A stretch of DNA of 64,000 bases, from NCBI GenBank assembly GCA_017644045.1, contig JAEPMI010000009.1, positions 186,001 through 250,000 on the forward strand. The letters run 5' to 3'. This DNA is from Deltaproteobacteria bacterium (GTDB lineage: Bacteria > Myxococcota_A > Polyangia > Polyangiales > Houyiibacteriaceae). Under the pieces are notes generated by a model, which saw only the letters and a list, made by a program, of their open reading frames with translations, was not told where the DNA came from and searched no databases. The position numbers and the translations under genes are program-made. Positions 33,611 to 43,422 of the stretch are shown here, one piece after another. Positions within the stretch are counted from its first letter, which is position 1. Each line of letters starts with the position of its first letter.

Positions 33611-34561
33611 ATGCCCACGATCACCCAGCTGACCTACGTCCTCGCGGTCCACGAGACCGGTCACTTCGGTCGCGCCGCCGAGAAGCTCGGCGTGTCGCAG
33701 CCGACCCTCAGCAGCCAGATCCAGAAGGTCGAGCAGGAGCTCGGTGTCACCCTCTTCGACCGGCAGGCGAAACCCATCGTGCTGACCGAGCGTGGCGAGC
33801 ACCTGCTCGACCCGATGCGCGAGGTGGTGACCGCGAGCGAGCGCCTCGCTGCCGCGGCCACCGGTGAGAGCGCGGAGCCCGCCGGCAACTTCACCCTCGG
33901 GGTCATCCCCACGCTCGCGCCCTACGTGCTGCCCTGGTTCCTCCAGGAGCTCACCGACGACTACCCAGCGGTCGAGCTCACGGTGCTCGAGCGACCGACC
34001 GACACGATCCTCGCGGAGATCGGCGCCAATCGGATGGATGGCGCCATTCTCGCGACGCCCCTCGGCGAAGCGTCGATCGATGAGCACGTGCTCTTCTACG
34101 ATCCCTTCCACCTCTACGCGCACGTGGACGACCCGCTCCTTCAGAAGGACACGGTCGAGGTGAACGATATCGACTCGGAGAAGCTCTGGCTGCTCGAAGA
34201 CGGCCACTGCTTCCGCGCGCAGGTGATCAACCTCTGCGGGCTCCACGAGCGCTCGCTGCTCGGCAACGTGCGCTTCGCCGGCGGCAGCTTCGAGACCCTC
34301 CGCCACCTGATCGACGCGACGGGTGGCTACACGCTGGTGCCCGAGACCTTCGCTCGAACCCTGCCTCGCAGCGTCCGAAAGCGCGCGATCCGCCCCTTCG
34401 GCGAGCGCGTTCCGACGCGCGAGGTGAGCCTCGTCACACACCGGCTCAGCTGGAAATCGGAGATCCGGGACGCGCTCGCCGACGTGATCGAACGGCGCAT
34501 GCCCCGATCTTTGCGGGGCGAGCTGGCGGACGAAGAGGTCCTGCCGATCCGCGTCCACTGA
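33611..34561 (+). CDS. oxyR: Hydrogen-peroxide sensing LysR regulator OxyR
   Basis: 316 residues: N-terminal winged helix (TQLTYVLAVHETGHFGRAAEKLGVSQPTLSSQIQKVE) and a LysR substrate domain. The redox pair is Cys200 and Cys209 in LEDGHCFRAQVINLC, with the same nine-residue step as Cys199/Cys208 of E. coli OxyR. The disulfide activates it on peroxide. Directly downstream, and on the same strand, are ahpC and ahpF with an OxyR-like operator in the gap, so local control is very likely. Confidence 0.95.
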   Translation: MPTITQLTYVLAVHETGHFGRAAEKLGVSQPTLSSQIQKVEQELGVTLFDRQAKPIVLTERGEHLLDPMREVVTASERLAAAATGESAEPAGNFTLGVIPTLAPYVLPWFLQELTDDYPAVELTVLERPTDTILAEIGANRMDGAILATPLGEASIDEHVLFYDPFHLYAHVDDPLLQKDTVEVNDIDSEKLWLLEDGHCFRAQVINLCGLHERSLLGNVRFAGGSFETLRHLIDATGGYTLVPETFARTLPRSVRKRAIRPFGERVPTREVSLVTHRLSWKSEIRDALADVIERRMPRSLRGELADEEVLPIRVH

Positions 34562-34565
34562 CTTG

Positions 34566-34601
34566 ATAGGCACTCCCTATCGCAGGGTTGGGACCATCTA
34601 T
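34566..34601 (+). promoter_or_regulatory. OxyR-like operator in the ahpC promoter
   Basis: The first element ATAG-N7-CTAT (34566-34580) is a perfect outer match to the OxyR half-operator. After 6 bases comes GTTGGGACCATCTAT (34587-34601), keeping CTAT and the inner A. The classic spacing is 7, so it is one short. It sits 81-116 bases before the ahpC start, with an AT-rich stretch after it that could hold the -10. Confidence 0.75.
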
Positions 34602-34681
34602 TTTACCTAAGGTGATGAGATCCCCAGACTCCATTCCACCAACGACACAGCGCGTCCGACGAGGCGCGGAATGGAGACACG

Positions 34682-35248
34682 ATGGATACCCTGATCAACA
34701 CCCAGGTCCCCGAGTTCAAGCTGCAGGCCTACCACGGCGACGACTTCAAGGAAGTCACCCAGGCGGACCTGAAGGGGAAGTGGTCGATCTTCTTCTTCTA
34801 CCCGGCCGACTTCACCTTCGTCTGCCCCACCGAGCTCGGTGACATGGCGGACAACTACGCCAAGTTCCAGGAGCTGGGCGTCGAGGTCTACTCGGTCAGC
34901 ACCGACACCCACTTCACGCACAAGGCGTGGCACGACACCTCGGAGACCATCGGCAAGATCAAGTACCCGATGCTCGCCGACCCGACCGGTCACCTCTCGC
35001 GCGCCTTCGGCGTCTACATCGAAGAGGCCGGCCTCGCGTACCGCGGCACCTTCCTCGTGAACCCCGAGGGGCAGATCAAGCTCGCCGAGGTCAACGACAA
35101 CGGCATCGGCCGCAACGCCGACGAGCTCCTCCGCAAGGTCCAGGCCGCGCAGTTCATCGCGAAGAACCCGGACGAGGTCTGCCCCGCGAAGTGGCAGCCC
35201 GGCGCCAAGACGCTGAAGCCCGGTCTCGACCTGGTCGGCAAGATCTGA
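34682..35248 (+). CDS. ahpC: Alkyl hydroperoxide reductase, peroxiredoxin AhpC
   Basis: 188 residues, near the 187 of E. coli AhpC. Peroxidatic Cys48 in FTFVCPTELGD and resolving Cys167 in EVCPAKW, as in typical 2-Cys peroxiredoxins. It reduces peroxides and is recycled by AhpF, encoded next. A GGAG site precedes the ATG. The OxyR-like operator upstream and oxyR before that show peroxide control. A 12-bp perfect hairpin follows its stop codon. Confidence 0.97.
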   Translation: MDTLINTQVPEFKLQAYHGDDFKEVTQADLKGKWSIFFFYPADFTFVCPTELGDMADNYAKFQELGVEVYSVSTDTHFTHKAWHDTSETIGKIKYPMLADPTGHLSRAFGVYIEEAGLAYRGTFLVNPEGQIKLAEVNDNGIGRNADELLRKVQAAQFIAKNPDEVCPAKWQPGAKTLKPGLDLVGKI

Positions 35249-35258
35249 GCGCCGCTCC

Positions 35259-35286
35259 GAAGCGGGGCGCGCTGGCGCCCCGCTTC
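35259..35286 (+). terminator. Perfect 12-bp hairpin between ahpC and ahpF
   Basis: GAAGCGGGGCGC pairs with GCGCCCCGCTTC around a GCTG loop, beginning 11 bases after the ahpC stop. The following sequence is C/T-rich (GTCCGCCCTCCCCTTCC) with no long U-run. It may partly stop transcription or protect the ahpC mRNA end, so that AhpC is made in excess over AhpF. Confidence 0.7.
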
Positions 35287-35331
35287 GTCCGCCCTCCCCT
35301 TCCAACCCCTCACCCGAACAGGAGCCCTCCC

Positions 35332-36885
35332 ATGATCGAAGCCGCCATGATCGAACAGCTGAAGCAGGTCTTTCAGCGTCTCGAGGCGCCGGTGCACCTG
35401 GTGTACCGACCCAGCCAGCATCCGAAGCAGTCGGATCTGAAGACGATGCTCGAGCAGCTCGACGAGACGAGCCCGAACGTGGTCGTGCGGGAGGAAGGGG
35501 AGGCGTCGGACGTCCCGCGATTCCACATGGAGACGGACGCCGGACCGAACGGGATCCGGTTCATCGGGATCCCCGGCGGCCACGAGTTCACCTCGCTGGT
35601 GCTCGCCATCCTGAACACCGACGGCAAGGGAAAGCTCCCCGACGACGTGCTGGTACAGCGCGTGCGCCGGCTGAAGGGACCCATCCGTCTGCGCACCTTC
35701 ATCTCGCTGAGCTGCGAGAACTGCCCCGACGTGGTGCAGGCGCTCAACCTGATGGCGACCTTCCACCCCGACTTCGAGCACACGATGGTCGACGGGGAGT
35801 TCGCTTCCGATGAGATCGAGACCCTGAAGATCCAGGGCGTGCCGAGCGTCATCGACGGGGACGACCTCGTGCACTCCGGCAAGTCGAGCTTCGGCGACCT
35901 GCTCGCGAAGCTCGAAGGCCGCTTCGGCTCCGAAGCGGCATCGGCCGAGCCCGTCGACCTCGGCGCCTTCGACGTCGCCATCGTCGGCGGCGGACCCGCC
36001 GGCGCGTCGAGCGCGATCTACTCCGCGCGGAAGGGACTGCGCACCGTCCTCATCACCGACCGCCTCGGCGGCCAGCTGCAGGACACCAAGGGGATCGAGA
36101 ACATGATCTCCATTCCCTACACCGAGGGGCCGCAGCTCACGGCCGACCTCCAGAAGCACATGGACGCGTACGACATCGAGCTCCTCGAGCATCGCCGCGT
36201 CACGAAGGTCGAACCGCACGGCAAGGGCGAGCCCGTCGGGCTGGCGCTCGACAGCGGTGAGACGCTCACGGCCGGCTCGCTGATCATCGCCACCGGCGCC
36301 AAGTGGCGCGAGCTCGGCGTCGACGGCGAGAAGGAGTTCGGCGGCCGCGGCGTGCACTTCTGCCCGCACTGCGATGGGCCCTACTACAAGGGCAAGGACA
36401 TCGCGGTGATCGGTGGCGGCAACTCCGGTGTCGAAGCGGCGCTGGACCTGGCCGGCATCGTGAAGTCGGTGACCGTCTTCGAGTTCATGCCCGAGCTCAA
36501 GGCCGACGCCGTCCTCGTGAAGAAGCTCGAGTCGCTGCCGAACGCGAAGGTGATCAAGAACGCCAAGACCACGCGCGTGGTCGGTGACGACGGGCGGGTG
36601 AACGCGCTCGAGTACGAAGACCGCGAGAGCGGCGAGACCGTGACGGTTCCGCTCGAGGGTGTGTTCGTCCAGATCGGGCTCGTGCCCAACAGCGCCTTCC
36701 TGAAGGGCGTGGTCGAGATGAACCGCTACGGCGAAATCCTCGTCGACGAGAAGGGCCGCACGAGCCAGCCGCACATCTACGCGGCCGGCGACGTGACCAC
36801 GACGCCCTACAAGCAGATCGTGGTCGCCCTCGGTGAGGGCGCGAAGGCGGGCCTCGCCGCCTACGAAGACCAGATGGTCGCCTGA
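35332..36885 (+). CDS. ahpF: Alkyl hydroperoxide reductase, flavoprotein AhpF
   Basis: 517 residues, close to the 521 of E. coli AhpF. N-terminal thioredoxin-like domains carry CENC (Cys128/Cys131), equivalent to the CxxC that passes electrons to AhpC. The FAD domain has GGGPAGASS near residue 220, and the second dinucleotide motif GGGNSGVEA; the reductase disulfide is CPHC (Cys344-Cys347). GDVTTTPYKQIVVALGEGAKA is the C-terminal FAD block. It starts 83 bases after ahpC, with a strong hairpin between. NAD(P)H is the donor, by family. Confidence 0.96.
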   Translation: MIEAAMIEQLKQVFQRLEAPVHLVYRPSQHPKQSDLKTMLEQLDETSPNVVVREEGEASDVPRFHMETDAGPNGIRFIGIPGGHEFTSLVLAILNTDGKGKLPDDVLVQRVRRLKGPIRLRTFISLSCENCPDVVQALNLMATFHPDFEHTMVDGEFASDEIETLKIQGVPSVIDGDDLVHSGKSSFGDLLAKLEGRFGSEAASAEPVDLGAFDVAIVGGGPAGASSAIYSARKGLRTVLITDRLGGQLQDTKGIENMISIPYTEGPQLTADLQKHMDAYDIELLEHRRVTKVEPHGKGEPVGLALDSGETLTAGSLIIATGAKWRELGVDGEKEFGGRGVHFCPHCDGPYYKGKDIAVIGGGNSGVEAALDLAGIVKSVTVFEFMPELKADAVLVKKLESLPNAKVIKNAKTTRVVGDDGRVNALEYEDRESGETVTVPLEGVFVQIGLVPNSAFLKGVVEMNRYGEILVDEKGRTSQPHIYAAGDVTTTPYKQIVVALGEGAKAGLAAYEDQMVA

Positions 36886-36897
36886 CATCGCTCCCAC

Positions 36898-36927
36898 CCG
36901 AGACCCGGTCGAGATCGCGGGCCTCGG
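36898..36927 (+). terminator. Possible terminator after ahpF
   Basis: CCGAG...CTCGG with an inner CCCG/CGGG step and one mismatch forms a hairpin 13 bases after the ahpF stop. No U-run follows, so it is only a tentative transcript end. Confidence 0.35.
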
Positions 36928-37056
36928 ATGGTAGGGTTCGGCAGCGCGTCACGATCGCATCACGCGATCGACGCGCTCGAGTCGCCCGGTCCGTGCCTTC
37001 ATCAGGAGGCCAACGTCCCGACGGGCGATCACCCCACCAGCCGAGGAGCTTCCCCG

Positions 37057-38481
37057 ATGTCCACCGACGATACTCATGCGCGTCCGACCTATGTCGTGGC
37101 GAAGTTCGGAGGTACGAGCGTCGCGAGCCCCGAGCGCTGGTCGGTCATCGGCGATGTCGCGCGGCGGCTGACCGACGAGGGGCACCGCGTGGTGTTGGTG
37201 TGCAGCGCGGTGGCCGGGATCTCCGACAAGCTCCAGTCGCTCGCCGAGATCTTCGAGGACGCCGAGGCCTGCGCGTCGACGCTCGAGACCATTCGGCGCG
37301 TGCACCGCGAGCTCGCCACCGGACTCGAGGTGGACATGGGGCTCGTGGTCGACACGCTCCACGATCTGGAGCGCCTCGTCGCCGCCGCTCGGACGCTCGG
37401 CTACATGGATCCGCGCACGCGCGCTCGGCTGCTCTCCGTGGGTGAGCTGATGTCCACGCGCCTCGGCGCCGCGCGATTGGTAGCCGACGGCCTGGACGCG
37501 GAGTGGACCGACGCCCGCGAGCTGCTCGTCGCGCTCCCCGACTCGCTGAGCGAGGACCGCCGCTGGCTCTCCGCCGCCTGCAGCGCGGAGGTCGACGACG
37601 AGCTGCGAGCGAAGCTCGATCGGAAGGGCCAGGTGATCGTCACACAGGGCTTCATCGCGAGCGACCAGGAGACCGGCGACACGGTGGTGCTCGGCCGGGG
37701 CGGCTCGGACACCTCCGCGGCCTACCTCGCCGCACGACTGAACGCGGAGCGCCTCGAGATCTGGACCGACGTGGATGGGCTCTACAGCGCCCATCCCGGC
37801 GTCGTCGAAGAGGCCCATCGCCTCGACGAGGTCGACTTCAGCGAAGCCGAGACGCTGGCCTCGCTCGGCGCGAGCGTGCTCCATCCACGGTGCATCGACC
37901 CGGTGCGCAAGAACGACGTGGAGCTGCACGTGCGCTGCACGACCGATCCCGATCAGATGGGGACCGTGGTCAAGCGGATGCAGAGCGATCCCTCCGTTCG
38001 AGCGGTTGCCCATCGCGAGGACCTCTACCTGGTGAAGATGTCCCGGCGCGGCGAATGGCAGGAGGTCGGCGTCCTGGCAGACATCACCGACTGCTTCCGG
38101 CGACACCATCTCTCCATCGACATGATGGCCTCCGCGCCCGAGACGATTCAGGCCACCCTCGATCCGGCCGCCTCTCCGCTCGGGTCGGAACGCTTCGACA
38201 ACTTCCTCGAGGACCTGAGTCAGTTCTGTGTGCCGAGGGTCGTTCCCGGGATGGCGACGGTCAGCATCGTCGGTCACGCGCTCCACGGCAGCACCGGACA
38301 GATCGCCCCGGCGCTACGGAAGCTCGAGGCCTACGACATCGGCGCCGTGATCCCCGGCGCCGACGGCCGGCACGTGACCTTCGTGGTGAAGGGCGACGAC
38401 GCACCGGACATGGTCCGCGAGGTCCACCGCGCGCTCTTCCCGCCCGACGTCGAGATCGACGGTGCAGCGGCCGAGGCGTGA
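37057..38481 (+). CDS. lysC: Aspartokinase
   Basis: 474 residues from the ATG after a GAGGAG site. The kinase signature KFGGTSVASPERW and the catalytic GRGGSDTSAAYLA are intact; ACT-type regulatory sequence fills about 320-470. It phosphorylates aspartate, the first step to Lys, Thr, Met and diaminopimelate. Length and lack of a homoserine dehydrogenase domain fit a monofunctional enzyme such as LysC; which end-product inhibits it cannot be told from sequence. It stands alone, not in an operon with other amino-acid genes. Confidence 0.93.
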   Translation: MSTDDTHARPTYVVAKFGGTSVASPERWSVIGDVARRLTDEGHRVVLVCSAVAGISDKLQSLAEIFEDAEACASTLETIRRVHRELATGLEVDMGLVVDTLHDLERLVAAARTLGYMDPRTRARLLSVGELMSTRLGAARLVADGLDAEWTDARELLVALPDSLSEDRRWLSAACSAEVDDELRAKLDRKGQVIVTQGFIASDQETGDTVVLGRGGSDTSAAYLAARLNAERLEIWTDVDGLYSAHPGVVEEAHRLDEVDFSEAETLASLGASVLHPRCIDPVRKNDVELHVRCTTDPDQMGTVVKRMQSDPSVRAVAHREDLYLVKMSRRGEWQEVGVLADITDCFRRHHLSIDMMASAPETIQATLDPAASPLGSERFDNFLEDLSQFCVPRVVPGMATVSIVGHALHGSTGQIAPALRKLEAYDIGAVIPGADGRHVTFVVKGDDAPDMVREVHRALFPPDVEIDGAAAEA

Positions 38482-38576
38482 AGCGGGCCATTCCGTGACC
38501 AGCGGCCCATTACCGCCGAGCCCGACAGCGCGCACGAGACGACATTGACCGCCCCGAGGGGCACCGGTACTCCGAA

Positions 38577-40565
38577 GTGGTGAACCGACATCACTTCCTT
38601 TTCGGGCTGGTCCTCGTGCTGGCCGCCGCCTGCGGCGGCGACGACGACACGACGGGCACGGACGATATGGGCACCGAGGACCTCGGTCCGACGGGGCCGC
38701 GCGGGACCGAAGGGTGCGACAATCTCCTCCCCGATTGCCTCTACCCCTTCCCCTCGCGGGCTTACATCGGCCCCGACGGGATCGACCTGCCGACCAACCT
38801 GCTGCCGCCCCGACCGCGGGCGACCTTCGAGAGCGCAGCGCTCGAGGAGAACGAAGCCTTCGGCGCAGCGACGCCGATCGTCTTCCAGCTCCCCGGCGCC
38901 GAGATTCCGGGCCCGGGCCCCTTCGACTCGGAGGCGAGCCTCGCGGACGACTACCCGACCGTGGTGCTCGACGCGACGACCGGTGAGCGCATCCCCCACT
39001 GGGTCGAATCCGACTTCCTGGCGGATGACAAGGAGCCGCAGCTCATCATCATCCGACCCGCCATCCCGCTCCCGCGCGGCACCGAGATCGTCGTCGGCGT
39101 GCGGCGCCTCGACGCGGAGGCGCCGGAGGCTTTCGCCGCGCTCCGCGACGACACCGAGACCGATTGGATCGGCATCGAGGAGCGACGCCCGCATTTCGAG
39201 GACGTGGTCTTCCCGACCCTGGAGATGGCCGGCGTCTCGCGTGAGTCATTGCTCCTCGCGTGGAGCTTCCCGGTGCAGAGCGCCGAGTTCGCGCAGGCAC
39301 CGATCCTCGCCGTCCGCGACGCGATCTTCGACGCGCTTCCGGCCGAGGGGCCGAGCTACACGATCAACGACGTCTTCGAGTGCGACGGCGTCGACGACCC
39401 GGGCGAGTGCCATCCGTCGATCCGGATCATCGTCGACGGCACGGTGAGCGTGCCGAGCGTCATGGGCGAGCCCGACGAGCTCGGTGTGCGGCGCATCAAC
39501 TGGGACGACGCAGGCGACCCGATCGTCGACGGATTCGAGGAGCACCCCTTCCGCTTCCAGCTCCCGCACTCGGCCTTCACCGGCGACGCCCCGGTGCCGG
39601 TGATGCAGTACGGCCACGGCTTCCTCGGTCGACTGGCCGAGGCGAACAACGGCTGGATCCGCGAGATGGCCGACCGACTCGGCTTCGCGATCCTCGCCTG
39701 CAACATGCAGGGCATGGACGAGCTCATCCAGAACGTCTGGGGAGAGGTGCTCGTGCAGGAGGGCGGGCGCTTCCCGCACATCAAGGAGCTCCCCTACCAG
39801 GGCGTGATCAACCAGCTGGTCCAGCAGAAGCTGGTGAAGACGACCCTCGCCACCGACGACGACGCGCGCTTCCGCCGCACCGACGGCGAGCTCGCCTGGG
39901 ACCCGACGACGGTCTGGTACTACGGCAACAGCCAGGGTGGCTCGGTGGGCACCGTGGTCATGGCGCTCACCGAAGACGTGGAGCGCGGCGTGCTCGGGGT
40001 GCCCGGAAGCGGCTACCCCTTCCTGCTCCATCGGAGCGTGGACTTCTCGCCCTTCGTCGGGATCCTCAACCTGACCTACGCGCAGGACGACGCGATCACG
40101 GTCTTCCTCATGGCGCTCGGCACCGGCTGGGACACCTTCGACCCGCTGACCTTCGCCCCGCACCTGACCGACGACCCACTGCCGGGCACGCCGCCGCACC
40201 AGGTGCTCTATCACGTGGCGAAGGAAGACCGAGAGGTGGTCAACGAGGCGAGCTTCATCAGCGCACGCGCCGCCGGGGCGAGCCTGATGGTCCCCGCCGT
40301 GCGACCGGTCTTCGGGCTACCCGAGCAGACCTACCCGGCGACGATCGGCGCCGCCGTGGTCGAGGTCGACTTCGGCATCCCCGACGACCCCACGCCGCTC
40401 GATCCGCCGGATGGCGACCCGGAGCAGCCGGACGAAGGCAACACCCACGGGTGGCTCCGCCGCTACATCCCCGCGCAGGATCAGATGGTCCACTTCCTTC
40501 GCACGGGCGAGATGATCGACACCTGCGGCGGCGTGGCCTGCGTCACTGACGGGAAGCCGGAGTAG
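38577..40565 (+). CDS. Large lipoprotein with alpha/beta-hydrolase-like core
   Basis: 662 residues from a GTG (a second GTG follows directly). Signal MVNRHHFLFGLVLVLAAAC then Gly/Asp linker. A hydrolase-like core is suggested by GHGFLGRLAE, the nucleophile-elbow-like YYGNSQGGS (about residue 450), and later Asp/His-rich segments. Many myxobacteria carry long families of such lipoproteins, likely secreted esterase or lipase relatives. The substrate is unknown. It overlaps the convergent histidine kinase gene by 23 bases. Confidence 0.75.
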   Translation: MVNRHHFLFGLVLVLAAACGGDDDTTGTDDMGTEDLGPTGPRGTEGCDNLLPDCLYPFPSRAYIGPDGIDLPTNLLPPRPRATFESAALEENEAFGAATPIVFQLPGAEIPGPGPFDSEASLADDYPTVVLDATTGERIPHWVESDFLADDKEPQLIIIRPAIPLPRGTEIVVGVRRLDAEAPEAFAALRDDTETDWIGIEERRPHFEDVVFPTLEMAGVSRESLLLAWSFPVQSAEFAQAPILAVRDAIFDALPAEGPSYTINDVFECDGVDDPGECHPSIRIIVDGTVSVPSVMGEPDELGVRRINWDDAGDPIVDGFEEHPFRFQLPHSAFTGDAPVPVMQYGHGFLGRLAEANNGWIREMADRLGFAILACNMQGMDELIQNVWGEVLVQEGGRFPHIKELPYQGVINQLVQQKLVKTTLATDDDARFRRTDGELAWDPTTVWYYGNSQGGSVGTVVMALTEDVERGVLGVPGSGYPFLLHRSVDFSPFVGILNLTYAQDDAITVFLMALGTGWDTFDPLTFAPHLTDDPLPGTPPHQVLYHVAKEDREVVNEASFISARAAGASLMVPAVRPVFGLPEQTYPATIGAAVVEVDFGIPDDPTPLDPPDGDPEQPDEGNTHGWLRRYIPAQDQMVHFLRTGEMIDTCGGVACVTDGKPE

Positions 40566-42594
40566 GACCCGGCGGCTCGGAGTCGCCGTCCGAGCGTGAC
40601 TCCCAGAGTCGATCGAAGATCTCGTGGATCGTCTCGATCGAGAACGGCTTGCCGTGCAGCTCCGTCAGCGGGTCGTCGTCGACGACCTCTCGGCTGCCGG
40701 TGTGACCAGAGCAGAGCACCACCGGTAGATTCGGTCGGTGCTCCCGGATCCACTCGAGCAGCTCGATCCCATCGACATGGGGCATCAACACGTCCGACAG
40801 GACGCCATCGAAACGAGCGCCGCCCTCGAGCACGTCGATCGCCTCCTGCCCATCACGCGCCTCGGTGACCTCGTGGCCCATCATGCGCAACCCGCGGAGG
40901 AGCGCCGTTCGAACTCCGTCGTCGTCTTCCACGAGCAACAAGCGGCGCGCTGACGTCGCCTTCGGCGCGACGATCTCACCGACCGCGGAGGGCGCCTTCG
41001 TCTCCGGCACCGTGGCGCCGGCCAGCGCCGGCAACCGGATCTCGAAGACCGTTCCTCGACCTGGCTCGCTCATCACGTCGACGGTCCCCTCGTAGCCCTG
41101 GACCAGCCCGTACACGGTCGCGAGGCCGAGGCCGGTGCCCTTGCCCGACTCCTTTGTCGTGAAGAAGGGCTCGAAGATCCGCTCGCGGGTCTCTGCGTCC
41201 ATGCCGGCGCCGTTGTCCTCCACCTCGAGGACGACCGCGCCCTCCTCGCGTCGCGTGCGAATGTCGATACGCCCTCCACCGGGCATCGCGTCGGCGGCGT
41301 TCACGACGAGGTTCACGACGATCTGCCCGACGTGCGACTGACTGAGCTTCACCAGCGGCAGCTCCGAGTCGAGCGCGATCTCGAGCTCCACGCTGGGCGG
41401 GAGGAGGCGCTCGAGCATGCGACGGAGCGACACCAGCTGGTCGTTGAGATCGAGGACCACCGGTGCGCTCGGCGAATGACGTGCGAAAGTGAGCAGCTGG
41501 CGGGTGAGCTCGGCGGCGCGCGTGGAGGCGTCGACGATGGTGTCCACCGCGAACGGGCCGTACTCGAAGGTCTCGGCGGGCTCCCGGAGAAGCTGCACGC
41601 TGTTGAGGATCGCCGTGAGGATGTTGTTGAAGTCGTGGGCCACGCCGCCTGCCAAGCGACCGAGCGCCTCCATCTTCGAGGCCCGCTCGAGGCGGAGCTC
41701 GAGCTCGCGTCGCTCCCTCTCGGCGCGGGCACGTCCGATCTGGCGAAGGAGCGCGAGGTGGACCGCCCAAGCCATCAACGCGAGGAGCAGGAAGGCGATC
41801 CCGTACACGAGACCAGGCCGCCGGTCTTCCATCGACGACCACAGGTGCTCGCGCGGCGTGACCGCCAGTGTCCAGGTGTGGTCGAGGAGCTCGACCCCCG
41901 ACGCTGCGGTCGGCCGATCGTCGGACGCTTCGCCCTCCGTGAAGCTCAGCAGGAGCTCGTCCCCGTCCGTCAGCTCGATCGTGTAGTCCTCGAGCACGCC
42001 ACCTCGCAGCGCGGTCTCCACCAGCGGACGGATTCGGAAGACGCCGTTCACGTAAGCCTGACCGTCGTCGCTCTCGTAGGGGAAGTAGGTGGCGAACCCC
42101 CGGCCCCCTTGGAAGAGGTCGAGGGGCGCGGTCATCGTCGGCTCGCCCGTCTCCCGAGCACGACGGAACGCTTCGTGGGCCACGGGGTGGTCGAGAACGC
42201 GACGGCCGAGAGCGCCACGGTTGCTCTCGAGCGGCGTGACCGTTCGGATCCGGCTGTCGACCCCGACCCAGTTGATCGCCTGGAACCCGCCGAACTGCTC
42301 TTGGGCCACCTCGGCGCGCACTCGGCGCTGCTCCGGACCCCACTCGGGCTGCTGCGCCGACGTGCGCGCGAAGGCTTCGACGATGAGTAGGCGCGCGTCG
42401 ACGTAGTCCTCCAGGCGAAGGGCCGCCTGCTCGGCGGTGAGCGCGACCTGCTCCTGGACACCCTCGCGCCACTCCTCCCGATCGAGCCACCACAGCACGC
42501 CGAGGACGACCGAGATCAGCACGAAGAGCGGGAGCGTGATGGCCCAGACTCGGCTGGTCGATCGATCCCCCTTCGCCACGCGGCAGTCTCGCAT
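40543..42594 (-). CDS. Hybrid sensor histidine kinase with CHASE-like sensor and receiver
   Basis: 683 residues. An N-terminal helix (about 18-37), an outer CHASE-like sensor (about 40-255), a second helix (about 262-282) and then the kinase: H-box [19 protein letters not shown] with His320, N-box [10 protein letters not shown], and G-boxes DNGAGM and [12 protein letters not shown] receiver domain follows at about 545-665 with the phospho-acceptor Asp601 in [11 protein letters not shown]. The sensed signal is unknown and no partner regulator is adjacent. Overlaps the facing lipoprotein gene by 23 bases. Confidence 0.93.
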   Translation of the reverse strand: MRDCRVAKGDRSTSRVWAITLPLFVLISVVLGVLWWLDREEWREGVQEQVALTAEQAALRLEDYVDARLLIVEAFARTSAQQPEWGPEQRRVRAEVAQEQFGGFQAINWVGVDSRIRTVTPLESNRGALGRRVLDHPVAHEAFRRARETGEPTMTAPLDLFQGGRGFATYFPYESDDGQAYVNGVFRIRPLVETALRGGVLEDYTIELTDGDELLLSFTEGEASDDRPTAASGVELLDHTWTLAVTPREHLWSSMEDRRPGLVYGIAFLLLALMAWAVHLALLRQIGRARAERERRELELRLERASKMEALGRLAGGVAHDFNNILTAILNSVQLLREPAETFEYGPFAVDTIVDASTRAAELTRQLLTFARHSPSAPVVLDLNDQLVSLRRMLERLLPPSVELEIALDSELPLVKLSQSHVGQIVVNLVVNAADAMPGGGRIDIRTRREEGAVVLEVEDNGAGMDAETRERIFEPFFTTKESGKGTGLGLATVYGLVQGYEGTVDVMSEPGRGTVFEIRLPALAGATVPETKAPSAVGEIVAPKATSARRLLLVEDDDGVRTALLRGLRMMGHEVTEARDGQEAIDVLEGGARFDGVLSDVLMPHVDGIELLEWIREHRPNLPVVLCSGHTGSREVVDDDPLTELHGKPFSIETIHEIFDRLWESRSDGDSEPPGPTPASRQ

Positions 42595-42694
42595 GGACGT
42601 TAGCGCAGAGGAAACGCCCCTCGACGTGGACGTCGTTCACGTTCGCCACGGCTCGAACCGACGCCGATTCGAGACGCCGCTGTCTCGTCGGGCC

Positions 42695-43321
42695 TCAGCC
42701 GCGCTTCAGCCCACGCTCCTCGATGATCCGGTCGTTGATCGCCTTCGCGCGCTGTGCCGCAGGCCGAGCGCTGAGCCGCTCGACGTAGGCCATGAACTCG
42801 GGCCGCTGCTCGAGCATGCCGAACATGGTCATCCAACGGACGGTGCCGCCGAACACCACGTCCGCCATCGAGAAGGTCTCGCCAAGGAGCCAGGGCCCCT
42901 CACCGATGGCCGCCGAGATGGTGTCGAGCATCTCCCCGTAGGTGCCCCAGCCGGCCGAGCCCGGCTTGAACTCCCACTTCGCCGCCTCTGCCATGCACCC
43001 GGGCTCGATCACCGACGGCGCGTAGAACGACCAGCGCAGGTAGGTGCCGCGCGCCGGATCGCTCGGCAGCGGCGCGAGCTTGCCGGAGGAGAAGCGATCG
43101 CCGAGGTAGAGCGCGATGGCCGCGGCCTCGGTGACCACCGCGTCGCCGTCCACCAGCGTCGGGAGCTTCCCCATCGGGTTGAGCGGTCGGAAGGCCTTCT
43201 CCTTCTGCACACCGGCGAGGAGGTCGACGTACTCGAGCTCGTAGTCGCAACCGACCTCTTCGAGGGCCCAGACGGTGCCGGCGGCGCGGGTGAAGGGATG
43301 ATGATGGAGGGTGATCGTCAT
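42695..43321 (-). CDS. Glutathione S-transferase family protein
   Basis: 208 residues starting MTITLHHHPFTRA. N-terminal thioredoxin-like fold with the cis-Pro block NPMGKLPTLV and the TEAAAIALYLGDRF glutathione site, then an all-helical C-terminal domain. It conjugates glutathione to electrophiles or has a related redox role; the substrate is unknown. It is divergent from the sigma-factor gene, with about 100 bases between starts. Confidence 0.92.
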   Translation of the reverse strand: MTITLHHHPFTRAAGTVWALEEVGCDYELEYVDLLAGVQKEKAFRPLNPMGKLPTLVDGDAVVTEAAAIALYLGDRFSSGKLAPLPSDPARGTYLRWSFYAPSVIEPGCMAEAAKWEFKPGSAGWGTYGEMLDTISAAIGEGPWLLGETFSMADVVFGGTVRWMTMFGMLEQRPEFMAYVERLSARPAAQRAKAINDRIIEERGLKRG

Positions 43322-43422
43322 GGCGCGGAGCGTAGCCAACGGGGGTGACATTTCTTGCGGCTCTCGAAGAGTTTTTTCGCCCGCCCGTGAAGATCGGCGC
43401 CGGTCGCGACAATCTCAGGGTG

